A stretch of DNA of 7,723 nt from Pseudomonadota bacterium (lineage in GTDB: Bacteria; Pseudomonadota; Alphaproteobacteria; Rhizobiales; Xanthobacteraceae). Both the position numbers and the translations under genes were made by a program. Positions 1 to 6,733 of the stretch are shown here, in pieces. The stretch covers positions 1 to 7,723 of the forward strand of contig JAEWCJ010000034.1 in assembly GCA_023390695.1 (NCBI GenBank), given 5' to 3'. The notes under the pieces were generated by a model that worked only from the letters and a program-made list of their open reading frames with translations, did not search any database and had not been told where the DNA came from. Positions within the stretch are counted from its first letter, which is position 1. Each line of letters opens with the position of its first letter.

Positions 1-2099
1 CAACCGGCCCGGATCAAGCGCACCGCTTCATCGCGCTCGAACAGATAGAGCAGGTGGAGCAGCGCCTTGCCGCGCTCGCTGGCCAGCATGGGATCGCGGG
101 CCAGGATCAGATGGGCGTCGTCGCGAGCGGCGGTCAGCAGCGCGCCATGCGTCTCGATGCGCGCGATGCGGAATCCGGGCAGACCGCTCTGGCGTGTGCC
201 GAGCACGTCGCCTTCGCCGCGCAGCTTCAGGTCTTCCTCGGCGATGCGAAAGCCGTCTTCGCTTTCACGCATGATGGCGAGCCTCGCCTTTGCGGTCTCA
301 CCGAGCGGCGTCTTGTAAAGCAGCAGGCAGGTGGAATGCGCGCTGCCGCGGCCGATGCGGCCGCGCAATTGGTGCAATTGCGCGAGTCCGAAACGCTCCG
401 CATGTTCGATCACCATCACCGTTGCTTCGGGCACGTCGACGCCGACTTCGATCACGGTCGTCGCCACCAGCAACTGCGTCTCGCCGGCCGCGAACCGCGC
501 CATCACGGCGTCTTTCTCGACGCCGCGCATGCGCCCATGCACCAGATCGGCCAGACTGCCGAACCGCTGCCGGAGCAGATCGAAGCGTTCCTCGGCAGCG
601 GCGAGATCGCTCTTTTCGGATTCCTCGATCAGCGGACACACCCAGTAAACCCGCTTGCCTTCCTTCAACGCGCGGCCGACAGCATCCACGACATCCGGCA
701 GGCGCTCGAGCGGGATGGTGCGGGTGTCGATGGGCTGACGGCCCGCCGGCTTCTCGCGCAGTTCGGACACATCCATGTCGCCGAAATAGGTGAGCACCAG
801 GGTGCGCGGAATGGGCGTCGCGGTCATCACCAGCATGTCCACGGCGTCTCCCTTGCGCGCCAGCGCCAGCCGCTGATGCACGCCGAAGCGATGCTGCTCG
901 TCGACGATCGCCAGGGCGAGATCGCAGAACGCCACGTCATCCTGGAACAGCGCATGCGTGCCGAGAACGAGGTCGATGACACCGTCCTGCAGTCGCTGCA
1001 GCAGCTCATCGCGCTCGCGTCCCTTCTCGCGGCCGGTCAGAATGGCGAGCCGTAGTCCGGCGGCCTCTGCGAAAGGTGCGATAGTCTTGAAATGCTGCCG
1101 CACCAGAATTTCGGTCGGCGCCATCAGGGCGGCCTGCCGCCCTGCTTCGATCACCGCCGCAGCCGCGAGCAGCGCCACCACTGTCTTGCCCGAACCGACA
1201 TCGCCCTGGAGCATGCGCAACATGCGTTGCGGCTGTCCGAGATCCTCGACGATCGCATCCACCGCGCGACGCTGCGAATTCGTCAGCGAATAGGGCAGAG
1301 CGGCGATGATTTTCTGGCGCAAACGGCCATCGCCGGCGCTCGCCCGCCCCGGATGCTTCTTCTGGTCGGCACGGATCAGGGCGAGCGCGAGCTGCCCGGC
1401 GAGCAATTCGTCATAGGCAAGACGCTTCCAGGCCGGCCCTTCCGGCAGCCCGTCGTTCAGATCGGACGGACGATGCAGCGACTGGAACGCATCCTTGAGC
1501 GGTGGAAGGCGGTTGCGTGCCAGCCATGCCGCGTCCTGCCATTCCGGCAGCGACGGGATCTTCGTCAATGCGCCGTCCATTGCCTTGCGGATCTGATTGG
1601 CGCCGAGACCTTCGGTGAGCGGATAGACAGGCTCGATCAACGGCAGCGCGGCGAGACCTTTCTCGTCCACCACGCGGTCGGGATGCACGATCTGCAGCAT
1701 GCCGTCATAAAACGCGGCGGTGCCGGAGACGTAGCGGGTCTCGCCGACCGGCAGCAGCTTTTCGAGATAGTCCTTGCGGGCGTGAAAATAGGTGAGAACG
1801 ATGTCGCCGGTGTCGTCATGCGCATAGATGACATGCGGCGCGCGCGCGCGGCCGGGCGGGGCGGGGCGGTGCCGGTCGATGGTGACGGCGACGGTGACGA
1901 CCTTGCCCGGCTCGACATCGCGCAATTTCGGCCGCTCGCGCCGGTCGATGGCGCCGCTCGGCATGTGAAACAGGAGATCGAGGACGCGCGGCTCCTCATC
2001 GCGCCCGAGCAGTTTGCGATACAGCCTCTCCACCTTGGGGCCGACCCCGGGCAGGGAGGTGATCGCGGCGAAGAAGGGATCGAGCAGGGACGGACGCAT
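1..2099 (-). CDS. recG: ATP-dependent DNA helicase RecG, 3' end at window edge
   Basis: RecG is a double-stranded DNA translocase that regresses stalled replication forks and branch-migrates Holliday junctions and R-loops. Translating the whole minus-strand frame gives 699 codons with no stop. The protein starts MRPSLLDPFF, followed by SLPGVGPK and an N-terminal wedge/OB region (roughly residues 60-150). The SF2 motor shows Walker A GDVGSGKT (299-306), the DEQH box (400-403), TATPIPRT (426-433) and QLHQLRGRIGR (574-584) of the TRG module. These identify RecG rather than Mfd, PriA or UvrB. The family is about 690-710 residues long. The last visible codons read LIRAG followed by TG, so a TGA stop one base beyond the window is likely and the gene is essentially complete. 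ATG at 2099 gives the usual family N-terminus. The sequence before it has no clear Shine-Dalgarno, and an in-frame GTG at 2129 has none either. It is divergent from sdhE-mfd. No frameshift is seen. Confidence 0.96.
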   Translation of the reverse strand, partial: MRPSLLDPFFAAITSLPGVGPKVERLYRKLLGRDEEPRVLDLLFHMPSGAIDRRERPKLRDVEPGKVVTVAVTIDRHRPAPPGRARAPHVIYAHDDTGDIVLTYFHARKDYLEKLLPVGETRYVSGTAAFYDGMLQIVHPDRVVDEKGLAALPLIEPVYPLTEGLGANQIRKAMDGALTKIPSLPEWQDAAWLARNRLPPLKDAFQSLHRPSDLNDGLPEGPAWKRLAYDELLAGQLALALIRADQKKHPGRASAGDGRLRQKIIAALPYSLTNSQRRAVDAIVEDLGQPQRMLRMLQGDVGSGKTVVALLAAAAVIEAGRQAALMAPTEILVRQHFKTIAPFAEAAGLRLAILTGREKGRERDELLQRLQDGVIDLVLGTHALFQDDVAFCDLALAIVDEQHRFGVHQRLALARKGDAVDMLVMTATPIPRTLVLTYFGDMDVSELREKPAGRQPIDTRTIPLERLPDVVDAVGRALKEGKRVYWVCPLIEESEKSDLAAAEERFDLLRQRFGSLADLVHGRMRGVEKDAVMARFAAGETQLLVATTVIEVGVDVPEATVMVIEHAERFGLAQLHQLRGRIGRGSAHSTCLLLYKTPLGETAKARLAIMRESEDGFRIAEEDLKLRGEGDVLGTRQSGLPGFRIARIETHGALLTAARDDAHLILARDPMLASERGKALLHLLYLFERDEAVRLIRAG

Positions 2100-2139
2100 C
2101 GGAGGAACTTCGGTATGGGGTTTATGCACACGGAACGGG

Positions 2140-2170
2140 CTGACAGGCGCAGACTCGCAGCATATATAAC
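2140..2170 (+). promoter_or_regulatory. Candidate sigma70-type promoter for sdhE-mfd
   Basis: CTGACA at 2140-2145 matches the TTGACA -35 consensus at five of six bases. It is followed after 17 bp by TATATA at 2163-2168. An overlapping TATAAC at 2165-2170 is a better -10 match (five of six) but at 19 bp spacing. This A/T-rich patch stands out in very GC-rich surroundings and lies about 50 bp upstream of the sdhE start. Transcription would begin near 2175-2178. No comparably good -35/-10 pair was found on the minus strand for recG. This is pattern matching only. Confidence 0.45.
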
Positions 2171-2173
2171 CCG

Positions 2174-2192
2174 CGCCCGGCCCGTCCGGGCG
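2174..2192 (+). promoter_or_regulatory. GC-rich hairpin in the sdhE leader
   Basis: CGCCCGG (2174-2180) and CCGGGCG (2186-2192) form a perfect 7-bp inverted repeat around a 5-nt loop. It lies between the predicted -10 element and the sdhE ribosome binding site, so it would sit at or very near the 5' end of the sdhE-mfd transcript. It could act as an RNA-stabilising 5' hairpin, an attenuation element or a protein-binding palindrome. The T-containing stretch after it is not a real U-tract, so simple intrinsic termination is unlikely. It may also just be a chance palindrome in GC-rich DNA. Confidence 0.3.
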
Positions 2193-2202
2193 TTTGGCGT
2201 TT
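2189..2202 (+). repeat. Two-copy tandem repeat GGCGTTT
   Basis: The 7-mer GGCGTTT occurs twice in direct succession (2189-2195 and 2196-2202), overlapping the right arm of the leader hairpin and ending just before the sdhE Shine-Dalgarno. The repeat itself is certain. Any role, such as binding a regulator or changing the spacing in the leader by slippage, is speculation. Confidence 0.35.
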
Positions 2203-2218
2203 GCAGAGGAAGAAACGA

Positions 2219-2512
2219 ATGACCGGGACGACGCGATCGAGTGAGGGATTGGATCCGCGCCGCCGCCGTCTTCTGTTCCGCTCCTGGCACCGCGGGATCC
2301 GGGAGGCCGACCTGCTGATGGGGCGCTTTGCCGATTCCTGCATCGGCGAGTTGTCCGAGGCCGAACTCGATCAATATGAGAGCCTGCTCGAGGTGCCCGA
2401 CCACGATCTGTATGTCTGGGTGACCGGCGAGGTGGCGTTGCCTGCGGAATACGATACCGCGGTCATGCGCCGGCTCCGGTCCTTCCACAACACCGACGGC
2501 GAGGCGCGCTGA
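2219..2512 (+). CDS. sdhE: FAD assembly factor SdhE (DUF339 family), 97 aa
   Basis: SdhE is a small cytoplasmic protein that promotes covalent attachment of FAD to the flavoprotein subunit SdhA of succinate dehydrogenase (and FrdA where present), so it serves the TCA cycle and respiratory complex II. The 97-residue product has the family hallmarks: an arginine-rich start to the first helix, the RGxxE motif as RGIRE (residues 25-29, with the conserved glycine at 26), then MGRFAD and a DLYVWVTG segment in the C-terminal half. Length is typical for alphaproteobacterial members, which carry a slightly extended N-terminus. The start at 2219 is chosen because AGAGGA (2205-2210) lies 8 nt upstream. 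A TTG at 2201 is in frame but lies on top of the leader and would place this Shine-Dalgarno inside the gene. The stop TGA (2510-2512) overlaps the mfd ATG by one base, so the two genes form an operon. No sdh structural gene is in the window. Confidence 0.93.
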   Translation: MTGTTRSSEGLDPRRRRLLFRSWHRGIREADLLMGRFADSCIGELSEAELDQYESLLEVPDHDLYVWVTGEVALPAEYDTAVMRRLRSFHNTDGEAR

Positions 2513-5500
2513 TGGCGAGGTCTCCTGCCGAGCTGCTGCGCCTGGGCAAGCCGCTGACCCTGGCCGGCGTTGCCGACGGCGCGGAAGCTTTGGTGCTGTC
2601 CGATCTGGCGCGTGCGGTGGCGGCCAAGCCGAATGCGCCGGCGATCAGTCTGGTGGTGGTCTGCCGCGACGGTCCGCGCATGGCGGCGCTGGCGCGCGGC
2701 CTGTCGTTCTTTGCGCCCGATATTTCCGTGCTCGAATTTCCGGCCTGGGATTGTCTGCCCTACGACCGGGTCTCGCCGCATGCCGGCGTGATGGCGCAGC
2801 GCATGACCACGCTGTCGCGTCTCGCCAGCACCCGCGGGCATGAGAAGGCGTCCATCCTGCTCACCACGGTGAACGCCGCCTTGCAGCGCGTGCCGCCGCG
2901 CGACCGGGTGTCCGGTCAATCGCTGTCGGCGGCGCCGGGCAACGTCATGGGCATGGACCATGTCGTGGCGTGGCTGGAACTGAACGGCTATCTGCGCGCC
3001 TCTACCGTGCGCGAGCCCGGCGAATACGCCGTGCGCGGCGGCATCCTCGACCTGTTTCCGCCCACGATGGACGATCCGGTCCGCTTCGATTTCTTCGGCG
3101 ACACGCTGGAGACGATCCGCGTTTTCAATCCGGAAACGCAGCGCACCCAATACGACATGCGCGCGCTCAATCTGGTGCCGGTCGCGGAATTCCAGCTCAC
3201 GACCGAAACCATCCGCAAATTCCGCACCGGCTATGTCGCGTCGTTCGGCGTGGCGGCGCCGGGCGACGTGCTGTACGAGGCGGTGAGCGAGGGGCGCCGC
3301 TACCCGGGCATGGAGCATTGGCTACCGTTGTTCCACGACCGGATGGATACGCTGTTCGATTACGTCACGGGCTCGCCGATCGCAATGGAGCCGCTGGCGG
3401 AAGAAGCCGCGCACGAGCGTTTCGCCCAGATCGCCGACTATTACGAAGCCCGCAAGGACGTGCCGGCATCGGCCGGCGCCGTGCCCTACAAGCCGCTGCC
3501 GCCGGATCGGCTCTATTTTTCCGAGCAGGAATGGAAGGATCGGCTGGACGACGCCGCGCTCGTTCGCGTTACGCCGTTCGCCGTGCCGGAAAGCGAGGGC
3601 GCAGTCGTCGATTGCGGCACCAAGCAGGGACACAACTTCGCCGCCGAGCGCGCCGAGCAGAATGCCAATGTGTTCGACGCGGTGACAAGGCACGTTCACG
3701 CGCTGCAGGCCGGAGGCAAGAACGTCATCGTCGCCATGTGGAGCGAAGGCGCGCGCGAGCGCATGAGCCATGTGCTGCGCGATCACGGATTGCCGAATCT
3801 CGTCAATGTCGCCTCCTGGTCGGAGGCCCTGCGTCAGCCGAAACCGCAGATAGCGCTGGCCGTGCTCGGGCTCGAAACCGGATTTGAAACGAGCGCCGCC
3901 GCCGTTGTCAGCGAGCAGGATATTCTCGGCGACCGTCTGGTGCGCTCGCGCCGTGCGTCGCGCCGCGCCGACAATTTCATCGCCGAAGCCACCAGTCTCT
4001 CGGCCGGCGACCTGGTCGTGCATGTGGATCACGGCATCGGCCGTTTCATCGGGCTGAAGACCGTCGAAGCGGCGGGTGCGCCGCACGATTGTCTCGAACT
4101 GCATTATGCCGGCGGTGACAGGCTGTTCCTGCCGGTCGAGAATATCGAATTGCTGTCGCGTTATGGCGCGGAGGAAACGCAGGTCGAACTGGACCGGCTC
4201 GGCGGCGGCGCCTGGCAGGCGCGCAAGGCGCGGATGAAGAGCCGCATTCGCGAGATGGCCAACGAGCTGCTCAAGATCGCCGCGGCGCGCAAGCTGCATG
4301 CGGCGCCGAAGCTTTCGGTCGAGACCGGCTCCTATGACGAGTTCTGCGCCGGCTTCCCGTATGAGGAGACCGAAGATCAATTGAGCGCCATCAACGCCGT
4401 GCTCGACGATCTGACAAAAGGCACGCCGATGGACCGCCTGGTCTGCGGCGATGTCGGTTTCGGAAAGACCGAGGTGGCGTTGCGCGCCGCCCTCGTGTCG
4501 GTGATGTCCGGCAAGCAGGTGGCGGTCGTGGTGCCGACCACGTTGCTGGCGCGGCAGCATTTCAAGACCTTCACCGAACGCTTCCGCGGTTTCCCGGTCA
4601 AAGTCGCGCAGGCCTCGCGCCTCGTCAGCGCCGCCGAACTGAAGGAGACGCGCAAGGGCATGGCGGCGGGCGAAGTCGACATCGTGGTCGGCACGCACGC
4701 GCTGCTCGGCAAGAATGTGCAGTTCAAGGATCTCGGTCTGGTCATTGTTGACGAGGAGCAGCAATTCGGCGTGGCGCACAAGGAGCGCCTGAAACAGTTG
4801 CGCGCCGAAGTGCATATGCTGACGCTGACCGCGACGCCGATCCCGCGCACGCTGCAACTGGCGCTGACCGGCGTGCGCGACCTGTCGATCATCGCGTCGC
4901 CGCCGGTGGATCGCCTCGCGGTGCGCACCTTCGTATCGCCGTTCGATCCGCTCCCCATCCGCGAGGCGCTGCTGCGCGAACGCTATCGCGGCGGTCAATC
5001 CTTCTATGTCTGCCCGCGCATCGAGGATCTGGCCGGCGCCAAGGACTTCCTCGACAAGACCGTGCCGGAGGTGAAGGTCGCGGTGGCGCATGGCCAGATG
5101 CCGCCGACCGTTCTGGAAGACATCATGTCGGCCTTCTACGACGGCAAGTTCGATGTGCTGCTGTCGACCACGATCGTCGAATCCGGCCTCGACGTCCCGT
5201 CCGCCAACACGCTGATCGTGCATCGCGCCGACCGCTTCGGCCTGGCGCAGCTCTATCAGTTGCGCGGTCGGGTGGGGCGCTCGAAGATCCGCGCCTATGC
5301 GCTGCTGACGCTGCCGGCGGAGCGCAAGATCACCGCGCAGGCGGAGCAGCGGCTGAAGGTATTGCAATCGCTCGACACGCTCGGCGCCGGCTTCCAGCTC
5401 GCCTCGCACGATCTCGATATCCGCGGCGCCGGCAATCTTCTGGGCGACGAGCAGTCCGGCCATATCAAGGAAGTCGGCTTCGAGCTCTATCAGCAGATGC

Positions 5501-6018
5501 TGGAGGAGGCCGTTGCCAGCCTGAAGGCCGGCATCACCGAGCCCGTGGCCGACAAGTGGTCGCCGCAAATCACCATCGGCACGCCGGTGCTCATTCCCGA
5601 CGAATATGTCGGCGATCTGTCGGTGCGGCTCGGGCTGTATCGCCGGCTTGCCGACCTCGACAACGATCGCGACATCGACGCCTTCGGCGCCGAGCTCGTC
5701 GACCGCTTCGGTCCGATGCCGGACGAGGTCAAGCACCTGCTGCAGATCGTGGCGATCAAGGCGATGTGCCGCCGCGCCAATATCGAAAAGATCGATACCG
5801 GTCCGAAGGGCGCGGTGCTCGCCTTCCGCGACAATGCCTTCGCCAATCCGGAAGGGCTGGTCCGCTTCGTGCACGACCAGAAGCCGCTTGCGAAGATCCG
5901 CCCCGATATGAAGGTGGTGTTCCTCGACGACTGGGAGAAGCCGGAGGAGCGGCTCACCGGCACGGCGGCAATCCTGCGCAAGCTTGTCGGCATCGCCGAG
6001 AAGGCGAAAGCGGCCTAG
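2512..6018 (+). CDS. mfd: Transcription-repair coupling factor Mfd, 1168 aa
   Basis: Mfd is a DNA translocase that recognises RNA polymerase stalled at lesions, pushes it off the template and recruits UvrA to start nucleotide excision repair. All domains are present in order. The N-terminal UvrB-homology module includes FPAWDCLPYDR and VREPGEYAVRGGILDLFP (166-183), the region corresponding to the UvrA-binding surface. The CarD/Tudor-like RNA polymerase-interacting domain starts near residue 495 (GDLVVHVDHGIGRFIGL, 499-515). The RecG-like motor has Walker A GDVGFGKT (646-653), DEEQ (747-750), TATPIPRT (773-780) and QLRGRVGR (916-923) of the TRG module. A C-terminal regulatory domain follows. 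Length is normal for the family (about 1150-1190 residues) and no disruption is visible. The ATG at 2512 lies 7 nt after GGCGAGG (2498-2504) inside the end of sdhE and overlaps its TGA. The stop TAG at 6016-6018 abuts the stop of the convergent frnE-like gene. Confidence 0.98.
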   Translation: MARSPAELLRLGKPLTLAGVADGAEALVLSDLARAVAAKPNAPAISLVVVCRDGPRMAALARGLSFFAPDISVLEFPAWDCLPYDRVSPHAGVMAQRMTTLSRLASTRGHEKASILLTTVNAALQRVPPRDRVSGQSLSAAPGNVMGMDHVVAWLELNGYLRASTVREPGEYAVRGGILDLFPPTMDDPVRFDFFGDTLETIRVFNPETQRTQYDMRALNLVPVAEFQLTTETIRKFRTGYVASFGVAAPGDVLYEAVSEGRRYPGMEHWLPLFHDRMDTLFDYVTGSPIAMEPLAEEAAHERFAQIADYYEARKDVPASAGAVPYKPLPPDRLYFSEQEWKDRLDDAALVRVTPFAVPESEGAVVDCGTKQGHNFAAERAEQNANVFDAVTRHVHALQAGGKNVIVAMWSEGARERMSHVLRDHGLPNLVNVASWSEALRQPKPQIALAVLGLETGFETSAAAVVSEQDILGDRLVRSRRASRRADNFIAEATSLSAGDLVVHVDHGIGRFIGLKTVEAAGAPHDCLELHYAGGDRLFLPVENIELLSRYGAEETQVELDRLGGGAWQARKARMKSRIREMANELLKIAAARKLHAAPKLSVETGSYDEFCAGFPYEETEDQLSAINAVLDDLTKGTPMDRLVCGDVGFGKTEVALRAALVSVMSGKQVAVVVPTTLLARQHFKTFTERFRGFPVKVAQASRLVSAAELKETRKGMAAGEVDIVVGTHALLGKNVQFKDLGLVIVDEEQQFGVAHKERLKQLRAEVHMLTLTATPIPRTLQLALTGVRDLSIIASPPVDRLAVRTFVSPFDPLPIREALLRERYRGGQSFYVCPRIEDLAGAKDFLDKTVPEVKVAVAHGQMPPTVLEDIMSAFYDGKFDVLLSTTIVESGLDVPSANTLIVHRADRFGLAQLYQLRGRVGRSKIRAYALLTLPAERKITAQAEQRLKVLQSLDTLGAGFQLASHDLDIRGAGNLLGDEQSGHIKEVGFELYQQMLEEAVASLKAGITEPVADKWSPQITIGTPVLIPDEYVGDLSVRLGLYRRLADLDNDRDIDAFGAELVDRFGPMPDEVKHLLQIVAIKAMCRRANIEKIDTGPKGAVLAFRDNAFANPEGLVRFVHDQKPLAKIRPDMKVVFLDDWEKPEERLTGTAAILRKLVGIAEKAKAA

Positions 6019-6038
6019 CTATTCGGCAGCCGTTTCGC
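6004..6038. terminator. Imperfect hairpin across the mfd / frnE-like stop junction
   Basis: GCGAAA-(G)-CGGC (6004-6014, with G6010 bulged) pairs with GCCGTTTCGC (6029-6038), giving ten base pairs around a 14-nt loop. The loop contains both abutting stop codons (TAG at 6016-6018 and CTA at 6019-6021). The genes are convergent with zero spacing, so a terminator would have to lie within coding sequence, and this is the only stem-loop I noticed there. Neither strand has a proper U-tract after the stem. It could therefore be a weak bidirectional terminator, an RNA 3'-end stabiliser or chance. The pairing is seen; the function is inferred. Confidence 0.3.
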
Positions 6039-6693
6039 GCCGGTCGCGCTCGGCGGCCGCGCGCCGGATCGCCTGCGCCAGTTCGTCCGGCGGCTGCGCC
6101 CCGGATGTCGCGAACATGTTGGCGATGATGAAGGTCGGCACGCCTTCAATGCCGGCATTCTTGGCGGCGTTCGCCTGCTGGCTGACGAGCGCGACATCCT
6201 TGTCGCTGCCCAGCCATTGCGCGATCTCGCCGGCATCGAGGCCGACATCCGCCGCCGCCTGCGCCAGCACCGCCTTGTCGGAGAGATCGCCGCCTTCGGT
6301 GAAGTAAATATCCATCAGCCGCTGCTTCATCTGCGGGCCCTTGCCGGAGGGGGTCGCCCAATGGATCAGGCGGTGCGCATCGAGCGTATTCGGCTGGCGG
6401 TTGATCTTGTCGATCGCATAGACCAGACCTTCCTCGGCGGCGGCCGCAGCGACGCGTTGCGCGATGCCCTTGTAACGGTCGACGCCGCCGAACTTGCGGG
6501 TCAGATAATCCTCGCGCGAAATGCCCTCGCGCGGGATCCAGTCATTGAGAAAATAGGGATGATACCGCACTTCCACCGGTATCTCCGGGACGAGGGCGAG
6601 CGCCTTTTCGATGCGCCGCTTGCCGATGAAGCACCAGGGGCACACCACATCCGAGACGACGTCGACAATCACGGGATCCTTGGCATCGGGCAT
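6019..6693 (-). CDS. frnE: DsbA family oxidoreductase, FrnE-like, 224 aa
   Basis: This is a thioredoxin-fold protein of the DsbA/FrnE subgroup, which catalyses thiol-disulfide exchange and, in some members, has been linked to polyketide biosynthesis or oxidative stress. The active site is CPWC (residues 18-21) near the N-terminus. The helical insertion carries the family motif NTLDAHRLIHWA (102-113). The cis-proline loop is GVPTF (184-188, Pro186). No signal peptide or membrane segment precedes CPWC, so the protein should act in the cytoplasm, unlike periplasmic DsbA. The start at 6693 is preceded by AAAGGAG (6706-6700) with 6 nt spacing, which excludes a longer, arginine-rich in-frame extension. 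The length fits the family. It lies 40 bp downstream of the degenerate GGDEF gene on the same strand and is probably co-transcribed with it. Its stop abuts that of mfd. The family is clear; the physiological substrate is unknown, and the symbol denotes family similarity only. Confidence 0.9.
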   Translation of the reverse strand: MPDAKDPVIVDVVSDVVCPWCFIGKRRIEKALALVPEIPVEVRYHPYFLNDWIPREGISREDYLTRKFGGVDRYKGIAQRVAAAAAEEGLVYAIDKINRQPNTLDAHRLIHWATPSGKGPQMKQRLMDIYFTEGGDLSDKAVLAQAAADVGLDAGEIAQWLGSDKDVALVSQQANAAKNAGIEGVPTFIIANMFATSGAQPPDELAQAIRRAAAERDRRETAAE

Positions 6694-6699
6694 GGCGCA

Positions 6700-6706
6700 C
6701 TCCTTT
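6700..6706 (-). promoter_or_regulatory. Strong ribosome binding site of the frnE-like gene
   Basis: AAAGGAG, read on the minus strand, sits 6 nt before the ATG at 6693. It decides the start, because the reading frame stays open upstream into the preceding gene. The 40-bp gap to that gene (6694-6733) leaves little room for a separate promoter, and I see none. Confidence 0.75.
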
Positions 6707-6733
6707 CGAGTTCGCCTCAAGCTAGGCCGTCGC

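Noticed and set aside
1..5. recG truncated as a pseudogene
   Set aside because: The frame is open to the edge and already full family length. The last bases, GGT-TG, are consistent with a TGA stop one base outside the window, so this is a boundary effect and not a broken gene.
2097..2170. Promoter for recG on the minus strand
   Set aside because: CATAAA (2126-2121) and the TATATA patch read backwards were considered as -10 elements, but no acceptable -35 hexamer lies 16-18 bp upstream of either, so none is called.
2201..2218. TTG start extending sdhE upstream
   Set aside because: The extension would add six residues encoded by the leader and absorb the AGAGGA ribosome binding site. ATG at 2219 is well placed and fits family length.
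54..2222. Two long plus-strand open frames (54-1055 and 1092-2222)
   Set aside because: Both are codon-aligned reverse complements of recG, whose frame I translated without interruption from 2099 to the window edge. Their products have the same His/Arg/Gln-rich shadow composition and no motifs.
1637..2488. A 283-codon minus-strand frame spanning the sdhE/recG boundary
   Set aside because: It runs out of frame through recG and antisense through sdhE and the promoter region. The Ser/Arg/Pro-rich composition is that of a frame-shadow.
3322..5874. An 850-codon open frame on the minus strand, antisense to mfd
   Set aside because: It lies entirely inside the unmistakable mfd coding sequence. The predicted protein is rich in His, Arg, Gln and Ala with no recognisable domain, as expected for the codon-aligned reverse frame of a high-GC gene.
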